Source of the DNA: Promethearchaeota archaeon
GTDB lineage: Archaea > Asgardarchaeota > Lokiarchaeia > Sigyniarchaeales > SOKP01
Assembly: GCA_019058425.1 (NCBI GenBank)
Contig: JAHPYZ010000009.1
Span: forward strand, 27,387-88,599
Direction: 5' to 3'
DNA length: 61,213 nucleotides
The translations under genes and the position numbers were made by a program. The notes below the pieces were generated by a model that saw only the letters and a program-made list of their open reading frames with translations, made no database searches and was not told where the DNA came from. Of this stretch, positions 8,091 through 17,507 are shown one piece after another. How positions within the stretch are numbered: position 1 is the stretch's first letter; every line of letters begins with the position of its first letter.

Positions 8091-9074
8091 CTAAATAATA
8101 AATGTTGAGATTAAATACCATGAGAGCAACATTGTTCCTATTCCTAAAAAAATTGAAATAGGAAGACCCGGTAATAGTTTATTTCGTTTTAATCCTGAAA
8201 TTGTAATACCTGTGCCTATAATTATTGCTAAAGAGGTTAAAATCATTACAAATAAATTATTAGATTGAACAAGGGCGCTAGAAGTAAGCATACTATAAAA
8301 AGCTAAATCACCAATTCCAATCTCTAATTTTGAAGTATCATACTCATATTCCCCTGATTCTATTTTTGATTCTACTTCTCGTTCTGATAAAACATCTCCT
8401 TCCGCAGGATTTGATGCGATATCAATCATTTGCTTGATTGGCCCATGTTTATAAAACACAGCGAAAATATCCCAACATGATATTCCAATAAGGATAGCTA
8501 AAGTAGTCCAAAGAGGCATTAAAACACCCATCGACGCTCCAATTAGAAGACCTATATAAAGAACAATAAAATTTTTGAATTTTATTGATCTTGATGTGAA
8601 ATACAAATAGAGCATGAGTATTGTAAATACTGCTGCTAGAAAGATCAATTCAATGTGGAATAAATAGAATAATAGAGGTGATCTATAAAATAACAAAAAA
8701 ATTATTATATATCCAAAAAAATAAGTTTGAAAAAATCCGATTAATCCAAAGCTAAACCCAAAGATGTACATTAATACACCTATACCTTTTTTTTTAATTA
8801 TAAAGATAATTATAAATGCTGTAACCACAGCTAATCCTGTATAAATTAAACCATTTAATACTCCTCCTAAAGCGCCCATCTCGCTTTCTGAAAAGTAACC
8901 CCCATCAATCTGGACTCCAGCTTCTATATAAGCTAAATAGGCTAAAATCCCTGCTACTACAACTACGAGTATAATAGGTATGGGATATAATCTCCTTTTC
9001 ACTCTATATGTCGGAAAAAAATGAGGGATAAAATCTTTACTTATTATATCTTTTTCCTTACGTACTTCTTCCAT
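8091..9074 (-). CDS. Presenilin/signal-peptide-peptidase-like GxGD intramembrane aspartyl protease
   Basis: A 327-residue protein with about nine membrane helices. The three signatures of family A22 are present in order: WD at 201-202 (equivalent to YD), GIGD at 253-256, and LPGLP at 301-305 (the PAL motif with Gly in place of Ala). Asp202 and Asp256 would be the catalytic pair. Between them is the expected hydrophilic loop (about 209-250), rich in acidic residues. The family cleaves substrates within the membrane; archaeal substrates are mostly unknown. It lies 64 bases upstream of the 3-hydroxyacyl-CoA dehydrogenase on the same strand, with no obvious functional link. Confidence 0.85.
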   Translation of the reverse strand: MEEVRKEKDIISKDFIPHFFPTYRVKRRLYPIPIILVVVVAGILAYLAYIEAGVQIDGGYFSESEMGALGGVLNGLIYTGLAVVTAFIIIFIIKKKGIGVLMYIFGFSFGLIGFFQTYFFGYIIIFLLFYRSPLLFYLFHIELIFLAAVFTILMLYLYFTSRSIKFKNFIVLYIGLLIGASMGVLMPLWTTLAILIGISCWDIFAVFYKHGPIKQMIDIASNPAEGDVLSEREVESKIESGEYEYDTSKLEIGIGDLAFYSMLTSSALVQSNNLFVMILTSLAIIIGTGITISGLKRNKLLPGLPISIFLGIGTMLLSWYLISTFII

Positions 9075-9190
9075 AATCTCGAATAATTATTTAAGTAAAA
9101 TATAGTTTTTCAAAATATAAGAAAAGGAAGTAGTTTTTGAATTAATATAAAATACTTTATTGAAATAAACATCTTTTATAACTTAAGAAT

Positions 9191-10441
9191 TTAAAATGAA
9201 ACAATAGGTAATTTGTGAATAAATTCTTTAACCAATTCTACTCTTTCTTTTCTCTCTTGTTTATAATATCTGAGAGGATAGAGTTCATTAATTACAAATT
9301 TATAAATTTTTATCCAAGTTTTAGCTACTTTACTAATTCGATAATTTCTCGCTACCAATTTTGAATTTAATCCCATTTCTGTTCGTAAATCATTGTTTTT
9401 TAATAATTCTACTGTTCTTTCTTTGAATATATCAAGATTATTAGCGAGATATCCAGTCTTACCATGGCGGATTACATTTGAGATTCCTGTTGCGTTTGCT
9501 CCTATACAAGGAGTACCTTGCGCCATTGCTTCAATTAAGACTAATCCTTCTGCTTCAATCCAAGACCAGAGACAAGCTAAATCAGCAGTATTATATAATT
9601 TTAATAAATCACTAAAAGGTACACGCCCCAAATAAGAAACGTTATCTCTATAATTTTTCTTCTGGATCATTTTCTTCACATGTGAACTAGATGGTCCATC
9701 ACTTCCAACAAGAACTAAATGTGAATCTGGTACCTCTCTGTGGATTTTTTTAAATGTTTTGATAATGCTCAATTGGTGTTTTTCTGGAGATAACCTTGAT
9801 GCGTATAGAAGAATCTTTTTATTATCCAAATTATATTTATCTCTGATTCCATTTTCTTTTACGTCTGTAAAATATAAATCTGAGATCCCATTAGTTAAAC
9901 AAACAATTGGTTCTTTAAATCTTTGCTCTCTAAGTAAATCTTTTTTCGATTGTGTAGGAACTGAGACAAGGTCATATTTATCTAAGATATGTCTTTCATA
10001 TCGCCAAACCCAATCCATTCTTGATAAAAGTTTTCCAAGAACTGGTATATACTGTGCAGTGTAAAAAGATAGTGGAGAATTATGAGTTCCAGTCATTGGA
10101 ATACCTAAATATTTTGCCCAATTAATCGCCATTGAACCAAATGAGGCATGTGTATGAATATGTGCGATGTCAAGATAATCATGAGTGCAGAAAAAGTATC
10201 TGTGGATAGGGAAACTGAGTACAAAGCCAGTTTTGGGAGATATTTTTGCCCCATAGAAATTATGGAGATGGAGATTTTTAGGTTTGGTCTTAGGTTTCTC
10301 AATTCCCGGTGCGAAAACATGAACATTGTGTCCAGTGTATTTTGCTATGGCTTCAGCGAGATTTCTGCAAGCAATTGCAGTTCCATTGACCTGTGAATAC
10401 ATAGAAGTGAAAAATCCGATATCAAGTTTTTGCTTAGCCAA
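9191..10441 (-). CDS. GT4-family glycosyltransferase
   Basis: A 416-residue GT-B fold glycosyltransferase. The N-terminal domain has the glycine-containing acceptor loop near residues 14-22 and HIHTHASFGSMA. The C-terminal donor domain has LLYASRLSPEKHQ, and the retaining-GT4 motif appears around EAEGLVLIEAMAQGTP. Related archaeal enzymes transfer hexoses to lipids or glycans. Substrate and acceptor cannot be read from the sequence. No membrane helix is visible, so it is probably cytoplasmic or peripherally bound. Confidence 0.9.
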   Translation of the reverse strand: MAKQKLDIGFFTSMYSQVNGTAIACRNLAEAIAKYTGHNVHVFAPGIEKPKTKPKNLHLHNFYGAKISPKTGFVLSFPIHRYFFCTHDYLDIAHIHTHASFGSMAINWAKYLGIPMTGTHNSPLSFYTAQYIPVLGKLLSRMDWVWRYERHILDKYDLVSVPTQSKKDLLREQRFKEPIVCLTNGISDLYFTDVKENGIRDKYNLDNKKILLYASRLSPEKHQLSIIKTFKKIHREVPDSHLVLVGSDGPSSSHVKKMIQKKNYRDNVSYLGRVPFSDLLKLYNTADLACLWSWIEAEGLVLIEAMAQGTPCIGANATGISNVIRHGKTGYLANNLDIFKERTVELLKNNDLRTEMGLNSKLVARNYRISKVAKTWIKIYKFVINELYPLRYYKQERKERVELVKEFIHKLPIVSF

Positions 10442-10880
10442 GAAAAACCCTTAAAGAAAAAATTATATTGCTTAATTTAATTAAACACTTGTCTATATAA
10501 AAATATGTATTATTTAATAAAAAAAATTCGAATTTTTAATAAGATAAAAAAGCCCAAAATTATAGATGTTCAATGTAATCTATAAACTCGATAATTTCTG
10601 AGCAGATTTTAAAAAATTCTATAAATAATTTAATGAAAAAAGTTTTATCTTCAATGAATTTTGTTTTAAGACAATTAGGTGTCTTATAGACTTTTTTCTT
10701 ATTAAACTACCAAAATATTTACCAATTTGTTAAAATCTTTAATAAAATCTCTCTTTTCAGTGATTTAGATATAATTTATTAAAAGATTTATTGAATAATC
10801 TTTTAATTATTTGAATCCAAAATATATATCTATTAACAAAAACAATAAATCTTTTTTGTTAAGCATAATAATTCAAACTC
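10442..10880. other. 439-base AT-rich gap, no gene seen except promoter elements at right end
   Basis: This stretch between the divergent glycosyltransferase and a 59-residue ORF is almost all A and T. I find no ORF with protein-like sequence and no tRNA-like GC-rich patch. The right end holds a TATA-like AATATATAT (10821-10829) and an inverted repeat. Confidence 0.55.
10821..10862 (+). promoter_or_regulatory. TATA-like element with inverted repeat over the predicted start site
   Basis: AATATATAT at 10821-10829 is followed by TTAACAAAAA (10833-10842) and its reverse complement TTTTTGTTAA (10853-10862), ten bases apart. A start site about 26 bases after the TATA centre falls at about 10851, inside the repeat, and the ATG of the 59-residue ORF is at 10881. 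The geometry suggests an operator, though A/T-only repeats are common by chance in this DNA. Confidence 0.35.
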
Positions 10881-11060
10881 ATGGACTCAAATGAAGAAAA
10901 AAAGATAATTAACGAAATTTTGAATCAGAGAAGGTTGTCATATTCAATAGAAGTATTAGATGTCCAAGGGGATAAGTACACGATTCGAAATAATTTCGGT
11001 TCCACTATTACTTATGTGAAAAAAGGAGATAATTATATTTTAGAAACAGAAAATGAATAA
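10881..11060 (+). CDS. Small hypothetical protein (59 residues)
   Basis: A 59-residue acidic protein starting with ATG. It has an N-terminal charged helix-like segment (EEKKIINEILNQ) and then alternating hydrophobic and polar residues ending in VKKGDNYILETENE, which suggests a small beta-sheet domain. There is no metal motif or membrane segment. A TATA-like element and inverted repeat lie just upstream. I do not recognise it; composition and promoter make it a reasonable gene. Confidence 0.5.
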   Translation: MDSNEEKKIINEILNQRRLSYSIEVLDVQGDKYTIRNNFGSTITYVKKGDNYILETENE

Positions 11061-11219
11061 AAATCAAAAAATCACTTACTTCTGTGAGACTCCTATTTTT
11101 TAATTAATATAAAAATAAGTTATATTAAATTTTAGATAAGAATTTAAGATAAAAATTTTATAAATAAATTAATATATTTTAGAAAATATCATAGACAATT
11201 ATATTAAAAAATATGTTGA
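11061..11219. other. AT-rich intergenic sequence
   Basis: No gene seen. The next protein-like frame opens at 11220, directly after an in-frame TGA at 11217-11219. Confidence 0.5.
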
Positions 11220-12359
11220 TATACTATTCGTCGAAGAAGAATTGGGTCAGATAGTACAGAGAGTAAATATATTGAAAAATTCCGTGCGGTCCTTGATGAT
11301 AATACATCAATATCACTTTTTAATAAAAAAAAAAGGTCATTTTGCATAATTCGAAAAGATTTGACAAAATCATATGAGATTGAAGTAGACGCGTCAGAAG
11401 CTCCTGTTTTAAATAAAATGTTAAATGATCCAGAACCTTATGAAAGTTCGATGGCTGATTTGAAAATATTGGAGGATGAAATATTTCCAATAAATGAAGC
11501 TTTTCAGAAAGTATTCGGAATAGACAAAGAACTTAAGCTAAATTCTATCAAATTAGCTATCGGAAGTAATTATCATGATTATGTGACAATTGAAGAGAAT
11601 GATTTAATAAAATACGAAGTTAAACCGACTCTTAGTGGACTATTGCGATTTATTAAAGAAAATAAAGAAAGTATTCTAGGCTTTTTAGATTGTGAATATA
11701 TTAGTGAAGAGGGAAATGTTATATATTTAAGTTGTGGGAAAAAGAATCTTTCTGATAATATTACTTCAATAAAGGTTATAATCCTTGCTTCTATGCAACA
11801 AAGAGGATTTTTCCTTCAACAAGAACACAAATATTATGGGCTTCAACTTTATGTAATTATAGAATCAAGAAAACCGAATGATGTTAAGTTGCTTGAGTTA
11901 TTAAGAGAATTAGAAATTGATTGGGAGTTAGTGTTTTTTAGGAGAAAACTTGCTATCCATGATTGGACAGAAATAGAATGTGAAAAAAATTCTGAAAATC
12001 TTAAAAGTTATCTGCGTGCTAAATTTGAAACATTAAACTATTTTGACGTAAATAATATAATCCGGTTAGTTGTTAAAAACCAATTGCCTTTTAAAGTAGC
12101 ACATAAAATGGCTTCCTTATTATATAAGTTGAAAATCGATCGAACAAATAGATTTCAAGATAGATCATTTCAAGGTACTCCATATCAAGAAGACCAAATT
12201 CAACAAGACGAGTATTCAATTACTCTTAAGAAAGCAGAAGTTGCTGCTGCTGCTAAACTAGCTTGCGCATATTTGGGAATTCAAAAAAAGATAAAATATG
12301 ATAGAGATATTTCTGATGATGAGATTATTAAATATCAAGAGGAATTAACAAATATGTAA
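11220..12359 (+). CDS. Uncharacterised protein with unresolved N-terminus
   Basis: The first usable start is TTG at 11361, giving 332 residues. The same frame is open and protein-like from 11220 (for example STESKYIEKFRAVLDD) with no ATG, GTG or TTG before 11361. A short ATG frame at 11213-11254 runs in another phase across the same bases, so a one-base indel or an unusual ATT start is possible. The protein is soluble, acidic and probably alpha/beta, with a C-terminal Ala-rich helix (KKAEVAAAAKLACAYLG). I recognise no family or motif. The coordinates cover the whole open frame. Confidence 0.6.
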   Translation, partial: YTIRRRRIGSDSTESKYIEKFRAVLDDNTSISLFNKKKRSFCIIRKDLTKSYEIEVDASEAPVLNKMLNDPEPYESSMADLKILEDEIFPINEAFQKVFGIDKELKLNSIKLAIGSNYHDYVTIEENDLIKYEVKPTLSGLLRFIKENKESILGFLDCEYISEEGNVIYLSCGKKNLSDNITSIKVIILASMQQRGFFLQQEHKYYGLQLYVIIESRKPNDVKLLELLRELEIDWELVFFRRKLAIHDWTEIECEKNSENLKSYLRAKFETLNYFDVNNIIRLVVKNQLPFKVAHKMASLLYKLKIDRTNRFQDRSFQGTPYQEDQIQQDEYSITLKKAEVAAAAKLACAYLGIQKKIKYDRDISDDEIIKYQEELTNM

Positions 12360-12425
12360 TTTTGCTTCATTTTTGAAATTATAAAAAAAATATGAAATTT
12401 ATAAAAGGATTCCATCGACCATTCC

Positions 12426-13424
12426 TCACATTAACAATCCATATGACTGTTTTAATAATTCATGATTTACTTTTCCAACTGTTATAGTTTTTCCTGTTTC
12501 GATATTAGTTAATGTATAAATAGCAGGTGCAAATAATCCTGGATCTATATCATAAAAATTATAATTTGCTAATTTAAATGTTTCTATAAAGGGTTTTCCA
12601 TAACTAGAAGAAGTATTCGCGGGGGCTTTTTTAAGAGTTTCAAATAATTCTTCTTCCTTATCTTTTGTAACCTTAATAGTATAATATGTTTTACCAGAAG
12701 CAATGAGGGAATCATTTGTACGTCCCATTGCTCCAAGATCATCTTTCGCAACAGGTGCAATAGTTGTAGTACCAAAACCATTACTTATTATTTCAATTGG
12801 GAACTTTATTTCATGTAATTTATGAATTCCGGTTTCTACTATTCTAGCAGCTACTTGAATGGAACCTGTCAAGCATGCTGTTGGAGCGAATATTGCATAA
12901 GTATTATTTGGACTAACACCACATTTATTTGCTACAATATCCATGACTTCTTCATTTGGCAATTTAGGAGTTTCAAAAACAATGACCGCACAATTTGAAT
13001 CGTCAGTATAATCTAACTCCTCAAATAATTTTTCAATTTTACTTTTAGCCCGAGCTGGTCCCGATCCTAAGGATTGAAAAATTACTTTTTTTTTAAATTC
13101 TCCATCCTTTTCTACTTCTTTTTTCAATTTAATATTCCAACCTGCTAACTGAGATGCCATACAGGAGATTAATGGATCTGAAGTATAAACATTGACACTC
13201 GGAAGATAATGTCCATCAAGATTATATGAAGAAAATTCAACTGTTCCTAAGCCACCCATACAAATTTCGCTTACAAGTTTTCCTCCTTCCCAAGATGCCT
13301 CACTCATATCAAGAACAGTGGCTCCAGTTTCCAATTTATGTATTTTTGCTTTATAGTATTCTTTATTCTGAATTATTTTATTGATGATATTCTTAGCCAG
13401 TTCATTTATTTTTACGTGATGCAC
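12426..13424 (-). CDS. mch: Methenyl-tetrahydromethanopterin cyclohydrolase
   Basis: A 332-residue Mch, close to the usual length of about 320. It interconverts N5-formyl- and N5,N10-methenyl-tetrahydromethanopterin in the archaeal C1 branch of the Wood-Ljungdahl pathway. Family signatures seen include GSGPARA, APTACLTGSIQ, NGFGTTTIAPVAKDD and MGRTNDS. The start is GTG at 13424, preceded by AAGGTGA, a plausible ribosome-binding site. Two other steps of the same pathway, mtd and ftr, lie 7-9 kb away in this window, but no fwd, mtr or mer genes are seen. Confidence 0.95.
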   Translation of the reverse strand: MHHVKINELAKNIINKIIQNKEYYKAKIHKLETGATVLDMSEASWEGGKLVSEICMGGLGTVEFSSYNLDGHYLPSVNVYTSDPLISCMASQLAGWNIKLKKEVEKDGEFKKKVIFQSLGSGPARAKSKIEKLFEELDYTDDSNCAVIVFETPKLPNEEVMDIVANKCGVSPNNTYAIFAPTACLTGSIQVAARIVETGIHKLHEIKFPIEIISNGFGTTTIAPVAKDDLGAMGRTNDSLIASGKTYYTIKVTKDKEEELFETLKKAPANTSSSYGKPFIETFKLANYNFYDIDPGLFAPAIYTLTNIETGKTITVGKVNHELLKQSYGLLM

Positions 13425-13538
13425 TTATTTTCACCTTATTAAATTTACTTTTTTTTGCTTGAGTATTTATTATTAATTTGATAATTTAATTTAATATAAT
13501 ATTAATTTTGCATTTATGGTTATCTACTTCTTTAAATA

Positions 13539-15059
13539 ATGAAAAATTCTAAACAAAAAATTGACCAGTTTATCAAAGCGGTAAAGATTGTTAAAAATAA
13601 CTTTCTTGAAAAAGTTGGAGAACATAAAGCAATCATCCATATATATACACATTTAGACGCAGATGGGTTAAGTTCAGGTGCAATCTTGGGTAAAGCTTTG
13701 TTTAGAGAAAATCTACCCTTTCAAATTACAGTTTTACGTCAATTAGAAAAGGAAGAAATTGAGAAAATCTCAAATAATATCAGAGAAATCAAGCAATTTT
13801 TGATTTTTACCGATTTTGGAAGTGGTCAATATTTAGAACTTCAAAAACAATTGATAATAAAGGATAATTTTAGTTCATATATAATATTAGATCATCATCT
13901 TCCTCAGAATATATCATCAGAGGAAGATATTGACTTAATAAGGGAAATCTACGAAAATTCATATCAATGGCACATAAATCCTTATTTTTTTGGTTTTAAT
14001 GGAAGTATAGAGATATCTGGAGCTGGTTTAAGCTATTTTTTTGCAAAGTGTTTAAATGAAAAAAATATTGATTTATCATCAATTGCACTCATAGGAGCTA
14101 TTGGAGATATTCAAAATAAAGGTCCTAATAAATCCTTTCTTGGTTTAAATTCATTAATATTAGAAGATGCTAAAAACAGTGGACTTGTTGATATTAAAAA
14201 TGATTTAAATTTTTCCTCAATAAAACCATTAAATGAAGCAATTGCTTATTCAAAAGAAATAAATCTCCCAGGATTAACAGGTGATATCAATAAAACTCTA
14301 ATATTTCTACAAACGTTAGGGATATTAATGGAAAACTCAAAAGGTGAAATACGAACTCTAAATGATCTCAATAATGATGAAAAACAGAAGATTTCTTCAG
14401 GGATTATTGAATATGCTTCAGTAAAACTTGATATTGAACCAAGTAAAATTGTAGAAAAGTTGATTATAAATAGATACTTACTAAAAAATGAAGTAATTGG
14501 CTCAGAATTGTATGATGCTTCAGAATTTTCAAATCTTTTAAATGCGTGTGGACGTACAAACAGTGCTTCATTAGGTATTGCTATAGCCATGGGAGATAGA
14601 AAGAGAGCATATCAGAAATCTCAAGAAATACTGTTAAATTATAAGAGATCGTTGGTGAAGAGCCTTAGATGGTTAAAAGATAAGCAAAAAATTCAACAAA
14701 AAGAATACATTCAGTATTTTTTTGGAGAGGATACAATTCCAGATAAAATAATAGGAACAATTGCCTCAATGCTCGTTTTTGGAAATGGTGAAGGATTTGA
14801 TAAATCGAAACCGATATTCGGGTTAGCTATTAGAGAAGATGAGAATGTATATAAAGTTTCTGGCAGAGCCCATGAATATATTGTGAATAAAGGTGTTAAT
14901 CTTTCACAATTAATTAGAGACGTATGTAAACAATTAAATTTAGATGTATTAGGTGGTGGACATCCTCCCGCAGCGGGAACTAAAATACCTATTGATAAAG
15001 CAGAAGCATTCCTTGAAAGTTGTAATATTGAAGTTCGAAACCAATTAAAAAACCAATAG
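13539..15059 (+). CDS. DHH-family RecJ-like phosphoesterase/nuclease
   Basis: A 506-residue DHH/DHHA1 protein. Motif I is HLDADG with His38, Asp40 and Asp42; motif III is DHH at 118-120; GAIGDIQNKG follows. The C-terminal DHHA1 motif GGGHPPAAG is at 472-480. Archaeal relatives include RecJ-like 5'-3' exonucleases, some of which bind GINS and the Cdc45-like replication machinery. The nuclease fold is clear; whether this one works in replication, repair or RNA turnover cannot be read here. It converges on the beta-CASP nuclease. Confidence 0.88.
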   Translation: MKNSKQKIDQFIKAVKIVKNNFLEKVGEHKAIIHIYTHLDADGLSSGAILGKALFRENLPFQITVLRQLEKEEIEKISNNIREIKQFLIFTDFGSGQYLELQKQLIIKDNFSSYIILDHHLPQNISSEEDIDLIREIYENSYQWHINPYFFGFNGSIEISGAGLSYFFAKCLNEKNIDLSSIALIGAIGDIQNKGPNKSFLGLNSLILEDAKNSGLVDIKNDLNFSSIKPLNEAIAYSKEINLPGLTGDINKTLIFLQTLGILMENSKGEIRTLNDLNNDEKQKISSGIIEYASVKLDIEPSKIVEKLIINRYLLKNEVIGSELYDASEFSNLLNACGRTNSASLGIAIAMGDRKRAYQKSQEILLNYKRSLVKSLRWLKDKQKIQQKEYIQYFFGEDTIPDKIIGTIASMLVFGNGEGFDKSKPIFGLAIREDENVYKVSGRAHEYIVNKGVNLSQLIRDVCKQLNLDVLGGGHPPAAGTKIPIDKAEAFLESCNIEVRNQLKNQ

Positions 15060-15083
15060 TATGGTTTTATTGAAAAAGTGAAA

Positions 15084-16391
15084 TTAGATTTGATAGATCT
15101 CTCCTGTTTCAGGAGCTACTGAATTGTAATCATTTTTAACTAATTCACTTGCTAAGCTAGTTGTGGATTTATTGTCTCCATGAATACAGAAAACATCCTT
15201 ATTTGAATTTCTTTGGAAATTCAAACTCTCAATATAATTATGAAGATGTATTTTATCTGAATGACTCGAAAAATCAAAATAATCATATGTACATTTAGCA
15301 TTAACTCTTAAATCTAGAGAATAGTTTTTATTTCTTCTTGAATCTTTAAATTCAAAAATTCCCTCATCTAACAAGGTTCTACCGGGAGTTCCTTCAACTT
15401 GATATCCAACTAAATAAACTGCTGACAATGGATCTGGCAATATTGATTGAATATAATCAATTGCAGGTCCTCCTTTGAGCATTCCAGATGGTGAAATTAT
15501 AACTCCATTAGAGTTCTTAATTTTTGACCTCGTTTTTGGTTTTGATACAAACTGTGTTTTTTTTAATGCTTTTCTAAAAGCTTTTATATTTTTTATAGAA
15601 TCTGGATAAGATAAATATAGTTTCGCGATTTTTCTTGCTAAACCGTCCATAAAGACTTTTCCATTGTAATTATATTTCTCTAAGATCAATAAAGCTTCTT
15701 GAGATCGTGCTACTCCAAAAGCGGGTATTAAGACACTTCCTCCATTATCAGTAATATCAATGATTTTTTCTACAAATTTTTTCTCAAGCTGGTCTCGGGG
15801 TGGATGTTCTTTAAGAGAATATGTGGACTCAATGATTAAAGCATCAATCTCAGGGATATTAGCTGTATTTGCAGGAAATATCAAATTAGTAATTTGTGTA
15901 TTAATATCACCAGAATATAGAATTTTTTTATGATCTACTTCAAGTAAAATTGATACACTTCCAGGAATGTGCCCTGCATCTAGAAAAGTTATATAAAAAT
16001 TATCACTTATCTTTTGACGAGTTTTATTTAAGAGAAAATATGAATTTTCTTTTAAATATTCTAATTCTCTATATCCAAAATTGAAGGGATAATTTGATAT
16101 CTTTATCATATCTCTAATCAAGATTTCTGCTGTCATGAGAGAAATAGAATTTGTAAAGAATGGGACTTTTCTATTTTTATATAATATAGGTAGAGCTCCA
16201 GAATGATCAATATGGGAATGTGATAGGGCGATTGCTTTCAAGTTTTCTAAATTTGTATTAGTAGGAAATCTTTCTTCTCCTCGGAATCGAATCCCATAAT
16301 CCAACATGCATTTAATACCATTTTTAGACTCAACTAGTACAGCACTTCGTCCAACCTCTCTACACCCGCCAAGAAAAGATATCGTAACCAT
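15084..16391 (-). CDS. Beta-CASP metallo-beta-lactamase nuclease (aCPSF2/RNase J-like)
   Basis: A 435-residue MBL-fold protein with beta-CASP insertion. Metal motif HSHIDH is at 58-63, with DAGHIPGS, YSGDIN and the late FSSHSD histidine motif all present. The short length and lack of N-terminal KH domains resemble archaeal aCPSF2 or RNase J-type enzymes rather than aCPSF1. Such proteins act as RNA exo- or endonucleases. It lies tail to tail with the DHH nuclease, 24 bases apart. Confidence 0.88.
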   Translation of the reverse strand: MVTISFLGGCREVGRSAVLVESKNGIKCMLDYGIRFRGEERFPTNTNLENLKAIALSHSHIDHSGALPILYKNRKVPFFTNSISLMTAEILIRDMIKISNYPFNFGYRELEYLKENSYFLLNKTRQKISDNFYITFLDAGHIPGSVSILLEVDHKKILYSGDINTQITNLIFPANTANIPEIDALIIESTYSLKEHPPRDQLEKKFVEKIIDITDNGGSVLIPAFGVARSQEALLILEKYNYNGKVFMDGLARKIAKLYLSYPDSIKNIKAFRKALKKTQFVSKPKTRSKIKNSNGVIISPSGMLKGGPAIDYIQSILPDPLSAVYLVGYQVEGTPGRTLLDEGIFEFKDSRRNKNYSLDLRVNAKCTYDYFDFSSHSDKIHLHNYIESLNFQRNSNKDVFCIHGDNKSTTSLASELVKNDYNSVAPETGEIYQI

Positions 16392-16582
16392 TTTTAAAAT
16401 TCTCTAAGAATATAATATGCTATAAAACAATTATTATATAGGGTAAAAAATCAAAAAGATAATAATTTTATCAAAATTAATAGCAAAATGTTAAAAAAAA
16501 CCTAAGGTGCAGGGCATTTTCTTTAATGTTTTCAACAATTCTGTAAATTTAAAAAAAAAGGAACTATCAAGAAATAAAATTA

Positions 16583-17341
16583 TTAGTTTATTTTTTTTAT
16601 AGTATTTGTTAATAAAGCAATAACATTATTTACGTTTTTTCCAAATATATCTAAGATTTCTTCCCATGTAACAGGAGCTTCATCAGCTTTCCAGCAGTCA
16701 TAATCTGTAGACATCGCAACAGCAGCATAAGGGATACCAGCTTCATTTGCCAAAATTGTCTCAGAAGCAATACTCATATTAATCACATCTGCACCCCATA
16801 TCCTAAACATCTCTGATTCTGCTCTAGTTGAAAATCTTGGGCCCTCAATTGTTACTACCGTTCCTTTTTCATGACATCTAAGATTTAATTCTTGGGCTGT
16901 TTCAATAAGAATATTTCTTAACTCTTCGGAATAAGGATATGCCATAGGAGTGTGTTTCATATCTCCAGGAGCAAATTCTTCAAAAAAAGATACTTTTCTG
17001 AGCCTAGTGAAGTCGATAAATTGATCTAGAATAACAAAGTCACCTCTTCCAATTTGTTCTCTCAAACTTCCGCAAGCTGTTGTTGCTAATATATGAGTAC
17101 AGCCTTGATCTTTTAATGCTTGTATGTTAGCCCTATAATTTACTTGTGTTGGTGGAATAGTATGCTCTCTTCCATGTCTTGCTATAAGAACCACATCAAC
17201 ATCGCTAATTTTTCCCAATTTCAGTGATGATGTAGGTTTTCCATATAGTGTATCAACATTTAGTTCGCGAACATCCTTTAAAATATCTGGATTATCTAAT
17301 CCTGAACCCCCGATTATACCTATTTTTACCATTATATTCAC
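16583..17341 (-). CDS. mtnP: 5'-methylthioadenosine phosphorylase family
   Basis: A 252-residue member of the MTAP/purine nucleoside phosphorylase family, which splits methylthioadenosine with phosphate into adenine and methylthioribose-1-phosphate. The phosphate-binding GGSGL is near the N-terminus, followed by RHGREH, GPRFSTRAES and INMSIASE. The TDYD segment near the C-terminus favours 6-aminopurines. Met4 is an equally good start. Neighbouring PfkB kinase and adenine phosphoribosyltransferase genes make a purine salvage role likely. Confidence 0.9.
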   Translation of the reverse strand: MNIMVKIGIIGGSGLDNPDILKDVRELNVDTLYGKPTSSLKLGKISDVDVVLIARHGREHTIPPTQVNYRANIQALKDQGCTHILATTACGSLREQIGRGDFVILDQFIDFTRLRKVSFFEEFAPGDMKHTPMAYPYSEELRNILIETAQELNLRCHEKGTVVTIEGPRFSTRAESEMFRIWGADVINMSIASETILANEAGIPYAAVAMSTDYDCWKADEAPVTWEEILDIFGKNVNNVIALLTNTIKKIN

Positions 17342-17507
17342 AATTCAAAGTTTTTAAATTATAATATTTAAAATATTATAAATTATTTTTCTTAGAAAAA
17401 TGACTTTTAATCTAAGAGATTTGTATGTTTGAATAGTAAATTCTATAAATTCTGAAGATTTTATTGATCAGTATAAGATTTATTTGTAAATTATAATTAG
17501 ATTTCTC

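Noticed and set aside
10442-10880. Possible tRNA or small RNA in the long gap
   Set aside because: No cloverleaf, T-loop consensus or GC-rich segment is visible.
14246-14590. 114-residue frame antisense to the DHH nuclease
   Set aside because: Shadow of a well-supported gene; no protein-family features.
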